A stretch of 64,000 bases of DNA from Halolactibacillus miurensis (GCF_900116255.1 NZ_FPAI01000010.1:36117-100116), one strand, 5' to 3'. Positions 1 through 9,411 are shown, counted from the first letter of the stretch. Numbers and translations: made by a program. Notes: a model not told the origin generated them from the letters alone.

Positions 1-1
1 T

Positions 2-577
2 GAGAAAATCTCACACTTATCGACCTTGCTCGGTAAAATGTTGGAGTACGCGGTCTATCAACCGTATGCCCGTGTGCCGTTAAAAGTTGAACTCACCTAT
101 CTAGAACATTATTTGGCGATTCAAAACATTCGCTTTGATGCTCATATTAGGCTCGATCTTGTATTACCTAAAAAATTCGAAGATATTCTTATTCCAAAGT
201 TACTGCTTCAGCCGCTGATTGAAAATGCCATCTTACACGGTCTCAGTGGCAAAAAAACGGGCCAAATCACGTTACTCGTAGAAGAAGAAGGCGACGATTT
301 AGTCCTCGTAATGACGGATGATGGCCGCGGCATGTCAGCTGATGAACTTCAGGCGTTACGGGTGAGTTTAGACCAAGTAGATGCGTCACAAACGAATATT
401 CAAAGCATTGGACTAGCGAACGTATATAAACGCTTGACGCATGAATTTACCCGCGCCGCCTATTTAGCTGTCTATGCAACGGAAGGAACGGGTACCACCG
501 TTGTGATTAGCTTACCTAAACGATTATTAAACCAGCATAAGGAGGAAAATGATGACACTATCTGTCGTACTCGTTGA
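2..577 (+). CDS. Sensor histidine kinase, YesM type (5' truncated)
   Basis: The reading frame is open to the left edge, so only the C-terminal part (about 190 residues) is present. It begins inside the His_kinase (PF06580) segment, with the LEYAV and LTYLEHYLAIQNIRF-like stretch that follows the phospho-acceptor histidine, and continues through an HATPase_c domain: N box around LIENAILHG, G1 box DDGRGMS and the S-IGLANVYKRL lid region. Such kinases are membrane sensors that phosphorylate YesN-type regulators, usually in response to extracellular oligosaccharides. Its 3' end overlaps the regulator gene by 29 nt, so the two are co-transcribed. The sensory domain and phospho-acceptor His lie outside the window. 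Confidence 0.9.
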   Translation, partial: EKISHLSTLLGKMLEYAVYQPYARVPLKVELTYLEHYLAIQNIRFDAHIRLDLVLPKKFEDILIPKLLLQPLIENAILHGLSGKKTGQITLLVEEEGDDLVLVMTDDGRGMSADELQALRVSLDQVDASQTNIQSIGLANVYKRLTHEFTRAAYLAVYATEGTGTTVVISLPKRLLNQHKEENDDTICRTR

Positions 578-2126
578 TGATGAAGCTTTAACGATTCAAT
601 TACTCACGCACCTTATAAACTGGCAATCACTTGACTTAACACTCGTCGGTACGGCAAGTAACGGGGTGGAAGCACTCGAAGTGATGGAAGAAACCAAGCC
701 TGATATCGTGATCACCGATATTAATATGCCTAAGCAATCGGGACTGGATCTTATTAAACAGACAAAAACAGCCTCACACCAACCGGCGTTCATTTTAATT
801 AGCGCCTACAGTGACTTTCGTTATGTCCAAGAGGCGATGAAGCTCGATTGTCATGACTATATTTTAAAGCCGATTGATGAACATGAATTAGCTCAAGCCA
901 TTACCCATGTTATCGAAAAAATCTTAGGTGAACGACAGATTGAGACGATGATTGAACAACATGACCAAGAGTTAAAACGGTTGTATCTGAAAAATTACTT
1001 ATTCTCAGGCCAACCGATCGACTTGTTAGCGGTTCGTGCTGAGGATTATCCGGTGGACTTTCGTCACTACCTTGTTTTAATTATTAAACTACAGTATCAG
1101 TCCATGGAGGAGTTCAATAAAGCCGGTCATATGAGTCAGGATCATAAGCAGAAAGTAGAGCGGACGATGTCAGGTGTGTTAGGTGATACGGGGCATGTCA
1201 TCTTTGACTATCACCAAGAGGCTTGGGTATGTCTCATTTCACAGGTGTCCCCCTCTGAAATGGGTCATCTCGCCAAACTAATCGTGCAACAGCTACAAGA
1301 GGTGAGTCCGTTATCCTTTCATGCTTGTTTTAGTCACGTCTATCATACGCTAACCGACCTTAATCAAGCTTATGAAGAAGCGAAGCTTTTGACACGGTAT
1401 ACGATGTATTTAGATACCGATACGGTTCTTGGCTTTAGCTACAACATGGACTCTAAAGCATTTAAAGAACTAAATACAGAAAGCTTACTAAAAGAACTTC
1501 ATGACAGTATCAAACAAAAGTCCTTTCAACAGGCGAAAAAGGTGTTGGATGATTTGTTTGCTGTCTCCAAACATATTAATCCTGAAGCACTCGAGACGAT
1601 TTATGAGACGTGCTATCAGATTACGACACTCATTCAAAGCACTTTAGTTGCTCAAGACATAGAGAATGACGAGACGACCCGTCTTCTTAAAACATCGTAT
1701 GAGGAAATCAAACAGTTAACCGATTTAAAACAACTCCAAGCGTTTATGCATCAGTTACTGTATGTGGCACTGTATGATCATGACCATCAAGATGCGCGGT
1801 ACAGTCGATTAGTTCAAGATGGTATTCGGGTGATTAAAACAAAATACCAAGAGAATTTAAACTTAGAGACGATTTGTGATGAAATCGCGGTAAGTAAAAA
1901 CTATTTTAGTTATTTATTTAAACGCGAAGTCGGTATGAACCTTTGGCAATATTTAACCGAGTACCGGTTAAAGAAAGCGAAACGACTGTTACTAGAATCA
2001 GAGCTAAAAAGTTATGAAATCGCTTTTCAAGTCGGTTATGATAACCCGAGTTATTTTTCGATGGTGTTCAAGAAATATGAAGGCATGACGCCAAATCAAT
2101 ATCGACAAAATAACGTAATAAAGTAA
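549..2126 (+). CDS. Response regulator, YesN type (REC + AraC HTH)
   Basis: This 525-residue cytoplasmic transcription factor has an N-terminal receiver domain, with acidic pair VDDE near residue 10, phospho-acceptor Asp in VITDINMP near residue 55 and the switch Lys in ILKPID. A long central linker of unknown fold follows, then a C-terminal AraC-type double HTH from about residue 425 (ICDEIAVSKNYFSYLFKREVG and YEIAFQVGYDNPSYFSMVFKK). The start ATG overlaps the kinase gene and has AAGGAGG just upstream. It is the cognate partner of the kinase. By position it should activate the GH31 and ABC transporter genes downstream. Confidence 0.93.
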   Translation: MMTLSVVLVDDEALTIQLLTHLINWQSLDLTLVGTASNGVEALEVMEETKPDIVITDINMPKQSGLDLIKQTKTASHQPAFILISAYSDFRYVQEAMKLDCHDYILKPIDEHELAQAITHVIEKILGERQIETMIEQHDQELKRLYLKNYLFSGQPIDLLAVRAEDYPVDFRHYLVLIIKLQYQSMEEFNKAGHMSQDHKQKVERTMSGVLGDTGHVIFDYHQEAWVCLISQVSPSEMGHLAKLIVQQLQEVSPLSFHACFSHVYHTLTDLNQAYEEAKLLTRYTMYLDTDTVLGFSYNMDSKAFKELNTESLLKELHDSIKQKSFQQAKKVLDDLFAVSKHINPEALETIYETCYQITTLIQSTLVAQDIENDETTRLLKTSYEEIKQLTDLKQLQAFMHQLLYVALYDHDHQDARYSRLVQDGIRVIKTKYQENLNLETICDEIAVSKNYFSYLFKREVGMNLWQYLTEYRLKKAKRLLLESELKSYEIAFQVGYDNPSYFSMVFKKYEGMTPNQYRQNNVIK

Positions 2127-2220
2127 AAGAAATCAAGAATGGATTGACTGTTTATTCACTCAAAAGACGATTAAGGTTAAATAGAGACACAATAAAGGAA
2201 GATAAATGGAGGGAAATGGC

Positions 2221-3735
2221 ATGATAATGTCAATGGAACCAAATGAATATTGGTACGGCGGTTATGTACACGATGGGATCAAACAACCCATCTCAGCGCG
2301 AGATGACTATACGTGTGACTCGCGTCTTAATACAAGCCCCAATCAACTGATGCCGTTATTTTTATCAACGAAAGGACGGATCATCTATCAGAAAGAAGGT
2401 TTTGTCGTAAGGTTTAATAAGGGCACGATTGAACTACCTGATACAGTAGAGGTGATTACAGGACAAAAAGATTTGCGCGGGGCTTATGTATATGCGATGC
2501 AACACTTTTTCCCGTTTCAATCCATCACATTAGCCGAGGAATTGTTTACTCAACCGGTCTATAACACGTGGATTGAATTAACGTTTAATCAAAATCAAAA
2601 AGACGTGCTTCGCTATGCCGACGGTCTTCTTTCGAGTGGTCTTCCGGCTGGTGTTTTAATGATTGACGATGGTTGGTCAGATTATTACGGTAAATGGTCA
2701 TTTAACCAAGGGAAATTTCCTGATGCGAAGAAAATGATTCAAACGTTAAACGCTAAAGGCTTTCACGTGATGTTATGGATATGTCCTTATATTACACCGG
2801 ACACGGTCGAGTACCGTTATTTAAAAGATCATGATTTATTAGTGAAGAATCCAGATCAGACTATCTTTATCACCGAGTGGTGGAACGGACACTCCGCTGT
2901 ACTCGACTTGACTAATCCAAAAACGCGTCACTGGCTTGACCAACAGCTACAACAACTTAAAGACTTAGGGGTGGCTGGCTTTAAATTTGATGGGGGAGAC
3001 AGTCTATATTACCGCGAGGATAACGTTACTTACCGACCGGTAACGCCAGATGAGCATTCGTTACTTTGGGCAGAGTTTGGCTCGCGTTTCGCTTTTAACG
3101 AATTTCGGGTGACGACACATGCCGGTGGCCTATCATTAATGCAGCGACTTTGCGATAAAGACCATGATTGGGGCGAGACAGGTATTGCCTCACTGATTCC
3201 TAATAGTCTCCTACAAGGCATTACCGGGCATCCGTTTTGTTCACCGGATATGATTGGCGGGGGCGAATATTTAAACTTCTTAGAACTGGAGTCACGTGCC
3301 CTAGATCAAGAATTATTCGTGCGTCATAGTGAGATTGCCTCACTGATGCCGATGATGCAGTTTTCAGCTCGACCGGACCGATTTTTAGCTGAGGATTATA
3401 TGGCGGCGATTCTGAATGGTGTCAGTGAAAGAGCGCGTTTAAGTGAGGTGTTGCTTCAAGCGGTTCAACAAGCAAAAACAACCGGTGAGCCGATTGTTCG
3501 CTACATGGTGTATCAGTTCCCAGATGAAGAAGTTGCTGAGGTGACCGATCAATTTATGTTAGGGGACACGTTACTTGTTGCTCCAATCTATCAAAAGGGC
3601 GCAACGAACAGATCTGTCTATGTACCGAAAGGGACGTGGAAAATGGCGGATCAGCTTATTGATAGCCAGGGAGAAATGATGACGTTAACGAATACGTTTG
3701 GCGTGCCGATCGTTTTAGAGTACCAGGCGCATTAA
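2221..3735 (+). CDS. Glycoside hydrolase family 31, alpha-galactosidase/alpha-glucosidase-like
   Basis: A 504-residue GH31 TIM-barrel enzyme without a signal peptide, so presumably intracellular. The motifs DDGWSDYYGKW, LWICPYITPD and FKFDGGD are those of the short GH31 branch that includes MYORG-like alpha-galactosidases; the Asp of FKFDGGD should be the nucleophile. The start is placed at 2221 rather than an in-frame ATG at 2206 because GGAGGG (2208-2213) lies 7 nt before 2221. It sits between the two-component system and an ABC sugar importer, which suggests it hydrolyses the imported oligosaccharide. The family is firm; the sugar specificity (alpha-Gal or alpha-Glc) is inferred. Confidence 0.85.
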   Translation: MIMSMEPNEYWYGGYVHDGIKQPISARDDYTCDSRLNTSPNQLMPLFLSTKGRIIYQKEGFVVRFNKGTIELPDTVEVITGQKDLRGAYVYAMQHFFPFQSITLAEELFTQPVYNTWIELTFNQNQKDVLRYADGLLSSGLPAGVLMIDDGWSDYYGKWSFNQGKFPDAKKMIQTLNAKGFHVMLWICPYITPDTVEYRYLKDHDLLVKNPDQTIFITEWWNGHSAVLDLTNPKTRHWLDQQLQQLKDLGVAGFKFDGGDSLYYREDNVTYRPVTPDEHSLLWAEFGSRFAFNEFRVTTHAGGLSLMQRLCDKDHDWGETGIASLIPNSLLQGITGHPFCSPDMIGGGEYLNFLELESRALDQELFVRHSEIASLMPMMQFSARPDRFLAEDYMAAILNGVSERARLSEVLLQAVQQAKTTGEPIVRYMVYQFPDEEVAEVTDQFMLGDTLLVAPIYQKGATNRSVYVPKGTWKMADQLIDSQGEMMTLTNTFGVPIVLEYQAH

Positions 3736-3741
3736 TTAACG

Positions 3742-3774
3742 AGCTACCTTAATGTACGTTAGGGTAGCTTTTAT
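3742..3774 (+). terminator. Hairpin terminator after GH31 gene
   Basis: Inverted repeat with arms AGCTACCTTAA and TTAGGGTAGCT around a short loop, followed by TTTATTT. It separates the GH31 gene from the transporter genes. Confidence 0.6.
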
Positions 3775-3919
3775 TTATCTTAAGCACGTGATTAACTCGA
3801 TCGCGTATCGCTTTATGATACGAACGTAATTTGTTGATAGAAAGAGCATAATATCCTTGATTTATTAACAACTGAGAGTTTTGTAAGATGAGTGTATAAC
3901 ATTTGAAAGGAAGATGAAC

Positions 3920-5209
3920 ATGAAAAAGAAAACGCTTACCCTATTGATTAGTTTAGTATTAACCTCGCTATTATTAATGGCGTGTGGTGGAGAGGATACC
4001 TCAAGTGATGCTGATACCCCTTCATCAGATGAGACAAATGAAGAAGTGATTACCCTTAGAATGATGGGGTATAACCCAGAATCAAGTCGCGCACAATACT
4101 TAGCTTATCTTGATGAACAACTGCCAAATATCAAGGTTGAATTTGAGTTTGTGGCACTTGATAACTTTAACAACGTGTTAAATTCACAACTTCAAGCAGG
4201 AGAAGGTCCTGACATTATTGAAGTCGGTGGCGAAGCAAAACTATTGGCGCGTGCTAATTACTTATTAGATTTAACGGAATATGACTTTATGTCAAAATAC
4301 GCTGCCTCAGGAACGGCCCCGTATTCTGTTGACGGTAGTGTCTATGCCGCACCGTTACAATCATGGTTTGAAGGTTTCTTCTACAACAAAGCCATCTTTG
4401 ATGAATACGGCGTAGAGGTTCCGCGTTCACTGGATCAATTAATCGCGGTCAGTAAAGAACTAGAAGCACAAGGCATGACACCACAAGCAATGGGAGCGCA
4501 GTCTTGGGAACCGATGATGAAACAAAGCATTGGGATTGTGAACAATGAATTCTATTCAAACGAAGACAACATGGCATTTAACGATCAATTTAACGAAGGT
4601 GAAGCAAAGCTTTCTGAAGCTTGGTTACCGTACGTAGAAGAATGGTACCGCCTGATTGAAGAAGGCATCTTAAAAGAAGAGATGCTTGGCTTAAGTTACG
4701 ATCAAGCATTAGATGATTTTGCGACAGGTAAAGCAGCGATGTGGCAAAGTGGTCCGTGGGCCATTGAAACGATCTATGAGAAAAATAGTGATATTGAGTT
4801 AGGAATGTTCCCTATTCCAGGGGTAGAAGAAGGTCCAGGTTGGCTGATTGGTGGCCCGGGTTCCGCGCTTGCGATTAATGCGAACTCAAAACATGTCGAT
4901 GAAGCTCTTGCGGTATTAGAACTCACCGCAACTGAAGAAGCTCAACATAAACTTGTCGCAGATAATGCCGGTAGCTCATTTTTAACAGGGGTAGAAGTTG
5001 ACTTAGGTGAGGTGTATGCCGATAGTGAAGAAGCGTTCAAGTTAGGGAATGTTTATGCGCCTTGGACTGCCTCATGGTTCTCAGGTAACCCGATTGTTGA
5101 ATCATACGGTAAGTCACTTCAAGAGGTATTAAGTGGCACGAAGACGGTAGAAGAAGCACTTCAAGATGCCGATGAGACGAACCAAACATTAATTGATACG
5201 CTAAATTAA
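3920..5209 (+). CDS. ABC sugar transporter, substrate-binding lipoprotein
   Basis: A 429-residue solute-binding protein with a lipoprotein signal: a KKK N-region, a hydrophobic stretch and lipobox LLMAC, followed by an acidic Ser/Thr-rich linker. The body is a family 1 extracellular solute-binding fold, with the typical motifs AGEGPDIIEVG, FYNKAIFDEYGV and GKAAMWQSGPWAI. It captures an oligosaccharide outside the membrane for the two permeases downstream. The start is set at 3920 (MKKK) because GAAAGGA is 8 nt upstream; an ATG at 3914 is too close to that ribosome binding site. The ligand cannot be read from the sequence. The neighbouring GH31 enzyme points to an alpha-glycoside. Confidence 0.92.
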   Translation: MKKKTLTLLISLVLTSLLLMACGGEDTSSDADTPSSDETNEEVITLRMMGYNPESSRAQYLAYLDEQLPNIKVEFEFVALDNFNNVLNSQLQAGEGPDIIEVGGEAKLLARANYLLDLTEYDFMSKYAASGTAPYSVDGSVYAAPLQSWFEGFFYNKAIFDEYGVEVPRSLDQLIAVSKELEAQGMTPQAMGAQSWEPMMKQSIGIVNNEFYSNEDNMAFNDQFNEGEAKLSEAWLPYVEEWYRLIEEGILKEEMLGLSYDQALDDFATGKAAMWQSGPWAIETIYEKNSDIELGMFPIPGVEEGPGWLIGGPGSALAINANSKHVDEALAVLELTATEEAQHKLVADNAGSSFLTGVEVDLGEVYADSEEAFKLGNVYAPWTASWFSGNPIVESYGKSLQEVLSGTKTVEEALQDADETNQTLIDTLN

Positions 5210-5222
5210 GCGGATGTGGACA

Positions 5223-5252
5223 GAAAGGATCGGTCAGAGACCCGATCCTTTC
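5223..5252 (+). terminator. Intra-operon hairpin between binding protein and permeases
   Basis: A perfect 11-bp inverted repeat (GAAAGGATCGG and its complement) with an 8-nt loop follows the binding-protein stop codon by 13 nt. No good U-tract follows. Such hairpins usually stabilise or partly terminate the binding-protein mRNA, giving more binding protein than permease. Confidence 0.6.
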
Positions 5253-5294
5253 ACTCACAAATAAACCGTTAAAAATCTGTGAAGGGGTTTTCTT

Positions 5295-6176
5295 ATGTAC
5301 GGTAAGAAAAGAGAACGTGTATTTCTACTGATGATTTTACCAGCCTTTGTTGGTTTCTTTATTCTTTTTATTGTTCCGACACTGATGTCATTTTTCTATA
5401 GTTTAACGAATTGGTCTGTTTATAATGCCGATTTAGATTTTGTTGGTTTAGCGAATTATAAGCAGTTATTTAGTGATACAAAAACAATGGCGAGTATTAG
5501 TAATACCGTCAAGTATGCGGTGTTAATCACTATCTTCCAAAATATCGTCGCCATTTTACTGGCGGTCTTTCTGAATAAGAAAATGAAAGGGGCTAATTTT
5601 ACTAAGTCACTTGTCTTTCTTCCAGCCGTGTTAAGTATTTTAGTCACAGGTTTCTTGTTCCAATACATTATGAGTTCCTCTGATTTTGGACTCTTTAACC
5701 GCATTATTCAGTTCTTTGGTGGTCAACCTATTAACTGGCTAGGGGATGCTGATCTTGCTTTATACTCTGTTTTAATTACGCAAGTATGGCAGTGGTCCGG
5801 TTGGTCTATGGTGATCTATATTGCGAATTTAAAAAGCATTGACTCTGCTCTATATGAAGCCGCAGATATCGATGGCGCTGGCAGTGTCCGTAAATTCTTT
5901 ACGGTGACATTACCACTACTTTATCCAGCTGTCTCGTTTAATATATTAATGAGCTTAATTGGTGGTATGAAAGTCTTTGATGTCATCTTTGCGATGACTA
6001 AAGGTGGTCCGGGTTATGCGACAGAGACCATCATGACAACGATGATTAGAGAAGGATTCAACAGTGGACGAAATGCTTATGCCTCGGCCTTAGCAGTCGT
6101 GTTCTTTATTGTCGTCTTTATCCTATCACGGATAGTCATTATCTTCTTAAATAGATGGGAGCGAAAAATATCATGA
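5295..6176 (+). CDS. ABC sugar transporter permease (MalF/UgpA type)
   Basis: A 293-residue integral membrane protein with about six hydrophobic segments. It carries the cytoplasmic EAA loop signature EAADIDGAGSVRKFFTVTLPLL that docks onto the ATPase, followed by the KGGPGYATETI stretch typical of MalF-type permeases. It forms a heterodimer with the next gene product. The start follows GAAGGGG. No ATPase gene is present in the cluster, so a shared MsmX-type ATPase encoded elsewhere is likely, as in other Bacilli. Confidence 0.93.
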   Translation: MYGKKRERVFLLMILPAFVGFFILFIVPTLMSFFYSLTNWSVYNADLDFVGLANYKQLFSDTKTMASISNTVKYAVLITIFQNIVAILLAVFLNKKMKGANFTKSLVFLPAVLSILVTGFLFQYIMSSSDFGLFNRIIQFFGGQPINWLGDADLALYSVLITQVWQWSGWSMVIYIANLKSIDSALYEAADIDGAGSVRKFFTVTLPLLYPAVSFNILMSLIGGMKVFDVIFAMTKGGPGYATETIMTTMIREGFNSGRNAYASALAVVFFIVVFILSRIVIIFLNRWERKIS

Positions 6177-7003
6177 TGAGAAAAAAAGCGACCACATGGT
6201 TATATCGGTTAGGCTTTGTGCTTATTTCAATCGTCGTCGGCTTACCCCTCTATTACTTAGTCGTGACGACATTTAAAACGCCAGAAGAAGCGGCGTTAAG
6301 TCCTCTTGGATTACCAAGTTCCTTAAACTTTGCGAATTATGAACGGGCTTTAGAAGCGATGAATTACGGGAATGCGTTAAAGAATAACTTAGTCATTACC
6401 GTTTCCGCCGTGATTTTGTTAGTCGTCTTCGCCTCTATGGCTGCCTATGTGATTTCTCGCAGTCAATCGAAACTATTTAAAACGATGTACAATATCTTTT
6501 TAGTCGGTTTAATTATTCCGTTTCAAATTGCGATTGTACCGTTATATCAAATCATTTCTGGTTTAAATTTAATGAATACCCATACGGGCGTAATTTTAGT
6601 CAGTGTGTTCTGTATTAACTTACCGCTATCGATTTTCTTATTACGGGGATTCATTAGTACCGTCCCAGTTGAATTAGAAGAAGCGGCATTTCTAGACGGA
6701 TGCGGGACGTTTAAAACGTTTTGGTTAGTGATCTTCCCATTATTAAAACCGATTATTTCAACGGTCGTTATTCTGAATGCGTTGGCGATTTGGAATGACT
6801 TCTTAACACCGTTACTGTTCCTGCAGTCACCAGATAAAGCGGTCTTACTCCAAGAAGTCTATAAAAACGTCGGACCATTCTCAACGAACTGGACATCGTT
6901 CTTCCCAATGTTAGTCCTATCAGTCTTACCACTTGTTGTCTTCTATATTATGATGCAAAAACGTGTCATTGAAGGCGTTGTAGCTGGTTCTGTGAAAGGT
7001 TAA
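6173..7003 (+). CDS. ABC sugar transporter permease (MalG/UgpE type)
   Basis: A 276-residue membrane protein with about six transmembrane helices and the EAA loop EEAAFLDGCGTFKTFWLVIFPLL. It is the second permease of the importer. The ATG at 6173 overlaps the TGA of the upstream permease (ATGA) and has GGGAG 11 nt before it, which argues for translational coupling; an in-frame ATG at 6155 lies inside the upstream gene with no ribosome binding site. The C-terminal GVVAGSVKG tail is typical of the family. The gene ends the operon and is followed by a strong terminator. Confidence 0.93.
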   Translation: MMRKKATTWLYRLGFVLISIVVGLPLYYLVVTTFKTPEEAALSPLGLPSSLNFANYERALEAMNYGNALKNNLVITVSAVILLVVFASMAAYVISRSQSKLFKTMYNIFLVGLIIPFQIAIVPLYQIISGLNLMNTHTGVILVSVFCINLPLSIFLLRGFISTVPVELEEAAFLDGCGTFKTFWLVIFPLLKPIISTVVILNALAIWNDFLTPLLFLQSPDKAVLLQEVYKNVGPFSTNWTSFFPMLVLSVLPLVVFYIMMQKRVIEGVVAGSVKG

Positions 7004-7024
7004 TCATTTAATGCTATTCATGAC

Positions 7025-7062
7025 AAAAGCCCTTTATTAGCATGTGCTAATAAAGGGCTTTT
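7025..7062. terminator. Strong rho-independent terminator
   Basis: A perfect 18-bp inverted repeat (AAAAGCCCTTTATTAGCA and its complement) with a 2-nt loop. The A and T runs at either end allow function on both strands. It closes the ABC operon and lies downstream of the convergent lipoprotein gene. Confidence 0.93.
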
Positions 7063-7178
7063 GCTGGTTGTTCTTTCTTCATATCTATTACATAAGACAA
7101 AGCTGTGCCTGACACCGAATCTATAGGGTAAGGAGAAGATAGTCAATGGTTTATGGTGTCAGGACAAACGTCAGTGTC

Positions 7179-8159
7179 TTAACGTAAACCGTCTTTAACT
7201 AATTCTGCTTGTACTTTTTCCGCTAACATTAAGTAGTTATCCCAAGCATCGTTACGAATGGTAAAGCCGCTTGAAGCGTAATCGCCACTTTCGTCAATCG
7301 CTGGTAACTCAGAAAGGTCAAGTAAGTCTTGTGTTTTGACTACTTTTTCATTTAAGGCATCCATTTGTACGTTGAAACCAATACGTGATGGTTCATCATA
7401 GATGACACTTTCATATTTTGATTGGCGGTAATATTGTTTTAACGCTGGGTCTTCAATATCATCTGGATGATCGGCAAATATTTCATCATAACGGACAGAG
7501 GTAATGGTCTCACCGTCTAACACAACTTGTAAGAATCCGGTTAAGCCGCCACCGATCTCTTCAGCGATCCCGTAGTAGACCTGACTTGTTTCTTCACTCA
7601 TTTGCGCATCAATCTTTTCAGCCATTGGTAACATGGATTGATGAATACTATTTGATGCCCCACTCACCACATCAAATTCACCTGTTAACGTTTGATTTTC
7701 TAGCATTTGTTGTTCAACTAAGACAACACTTTGAATCCAAGCCGCACCTTTTTTCTCACCCATACTGAAGTTATATTCAGATAGACGTTTCGGTACGTTT
7801 TGGAAGAAACGGTTATAGTAGTTCGGGCGTGTCATTTCGTTAAATTCGATATACGCAATCCCGTCATCGTTTTTAACAACTTCAAGTGTCCCAAGGTGAC
7901 CTTGTCTAAAGCGTTCTTCGGTGTAGTAGTAGCTCCCTTTAATTAACCCACTTGGTGGTTGAGCGGACCAATCAAGGGTGGTCATTTCATATTCCCCATT
8001 TTCTGTTGCCGCGCTTGTCGTATCGGCGGTGGTGTCTTCTTTGTCTGTTTCTGGTTCTTCTGCTTGAGCGTTACTATCGCTTTCTGTCCCGCAAGCGCTA
8101 AGTAAAAGCAACGCGCTAAAAGCCAAAATCATCATAAATGACGCAAGATATTTTTTCAT
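7179..8159 (-). CDS. FMN-binding-like lipoprotein (two FMN_bind repeats, PplA-like)
   Basis: A 326-residue lipoprotein with lipobox LLSAC (Cys 23) and a Thr/Glu/Asp-rich linker to about residue 58. Two repeats resembling the FMN_bind domain follow, each ending in a motif like the flavinylation site D-x-x-S-G-A-T: DVVSGAS at 163-169 and the looser DYASSGFT at 293-300. In related PplA-type proteins FMN is attached to the last Ser/Thr and the protein takes part in extracellular electron transfer. That role is inferred here. No ApbE flavin transferase or NDH-2 gene is nearby. AAGGAG lies 8 nt before the start. A two-component system lies directly upstream and an operator-like repeat precedes the promoter. 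Confidence 0.72.
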   Translation of the reverse strand: MKKYLASFMMILAFSALLLLSACGTESDSNAQAEEPETDKEDTTADTTSAATENGEYEMTTLDWSAQPPSGLIKGSYYYTEERFRQGHLGTLEVVKNDDGIAYIEFNEMTRPNYYNRFFQNVPKRLSEYNFSMGEKKGAAWIQSVVLVEQQMLENQTLTGEFDVVSGASNSIHQSMLPMAEKIDAQMSEETSQVYYGIAEEIGGGLTGFLQVVLDGETITSVRYDEIFADHPDDIEDPALKQYYRQSKYESVIYDEPSRIGFNVQMDALNEKVVKTQDLLDLSELPAIDESGDYASSGFTIRNDAWDNYLMLAEKVQAELVKDGLR

Positions 8160-8213
8160 GTCAAAAACTCCTTTTTATATTGTGATGTATTGCACATGTT
8201 GTGTACGCTTCTC

Positions 8214-8280
8214 ATCATAAAGGAGTTAATCAATTTTTTTAAGTCATTATGTCCAGTTCTACCCGTTAAAATGTACAGGT
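8214..8280 (-). promoter_or_regulatory. Promoter and direct-repeat operator of the FMN-binding lipoprotein
   Basis: On the minus strand TTAAAA (8242-8237), a 17-bp spacer and TATGAT (8219-8214) form a promoter with a weak -35. Immediately upstream are two direct half-sites, 8243-8258 and 8265-8280, sharing 11 of 16 bases (core ATGTMCAG on the plus strand) and spaced 22 bp, that is two helical turns. This arrangement is what AraC-type response regulators bind when activating from next to the -35 box. Confidence 0.6.
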
Positions 8281-8303
8281 CTGATAGGAAAGTAAAATAA
8301 ACG

Positions 8304-9317
8304 TTACGCTTTGTCTCTAAATTGGAGAGGCGTGAGTCCGGTTTCTTTTTTAAAGACACGACTGAAGTAGTCAGGATTACGGTAACCGAGCCGGTCGCTA
8401 ATTTCATATAGTTTTTCTTTTGTTGTGAGAAGTAACACCTTCGCTCGGTAGATTTTCACCTGAATCAAGTAGTCACCAAGCGTGAGTCCGGTTTCTTTTT
8501 TGAACGTATCCGCTAAATAGTTCTTATTGACAAATAGCGCATCCGCAATCGTTTTAATCGTTACTTTATCATCCGTTGTTAAGGCAAACTGACAAACTTT
8601 TTCAATTAGAGGCTGCTTAGCGGATGTGTAAAACAACCGCTTCACTGGACAAGCGATGGTTTCCATCGCATCGGTAAGGACTTGTTTGATCGCTTCTTTG
8701 TTATCTATTGTTACGGTAAAAGGCAGTTGAAACCTTAAGTACCAAGGAAATCTCTTTAGAATACCTTCTGTCACGGCTTCGAGATACGTGTCTATTTGTA
8801 CTTTAAGACGCTCCATGTCAGTCGTTTCACCTAAGTCTTTAAGAAATGGTTGGATCCATGCCAGAGCGTCTTGCTTAAGGGTGATACATTGGATGATAGC
8901 GGCTATTTGTTCATCATCAACCACATGTTGCTGGATAGCTTGATGATCTAATTGTTGTTTTAATGCGGTTAAGCACCGTTGTAATTCATGCGCATTGACC
9001 GGTTTCACTAAGTAGTCCGTAATGTTGTAGTGAATCGCTTGTTTAGCATATTGAAAGTCTTCATATTCACTTAAGAAAATGACATGCGTATGAATCGACG
9101 CTTCGCGCATCGCTTTGAGTAAATCAATCCCGTCCCAACCTGGCATCCTGATATCTGTAATAATGAGATCGACATCATGTTCCAACAGATAGTGAAAGGC
9201 GTCTTGTCCGTTAGCGGCTTCATGGACAACGGTAAAGCCATGTGCTTCAAAGTCTGCCTTTCGTTTGAGTTGTTTTAAAAAAATCTCCCAGTCATCGACA
9301 ATCATCACCCGATACAT
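8304..9317 (-). CDS. Response regulator (REC + AraC HTH)
   Basis: A 337-residue regulator with an N-terminal receiver (VDDW acidic site, phospho-acceptor Asp in LIITDIRMPGWDG, switch Lys in YLVKPVNA). A middle region has no recognised fold. A C-terminal AraC HTH pair follows (IADALFVNKNYLADTFKKET and YEISDRLGYRNPDYFSRVFKK). The start is taken as the internal ATG at 9317 (MYRVMIVDDW), with AAAGGA about 10 nt upstream; an in-frame ATG at 9356 has no ribosome binding site and adds residues before the receiver fold. It lies 94 nt downstream of the kinase gene and just upstream of the lipoprotein gene, its probable target. Confidence 0.9.
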   Translation of the reverse strand: MYRVMIVDDWEIFLKQLKRKADFEAHGFTVVHEAANGQDAFHYLLEHDVDLIITDIRMPGWDGIDLLKAMREASIHTHVIFLSEYEDFQYAKQAIHYNITDYLVKPVNAHELQRCLTALKQQLDHQAIQQHVVDDEQIAAIIQCITLKQDALAWIQPFLKDLGETTDMERLKVQIDTYLEAVTEGILKRFPWYLRFQLPFTVTIDNKEAIKQVLTDAMETIACPVKRLFYTSAKQPLIEKVCQFALTTDDKVTIKTIADALFVNKNYLADTFKKETGLTLGDYLIQVKIYRAKVLLLTTKEKLYEISDRLGYRNPDYFSRVFKKETGLTPLQFRDKA

Positions 9318-9411
9318 GGCCGACACATCCTTTCGCTTTGATAGATATAAATACATATATATAGTCTGGCGCTTTAATTTTTACTTTCAGTTAGTCAATT
9401 CAATGCCTTCA

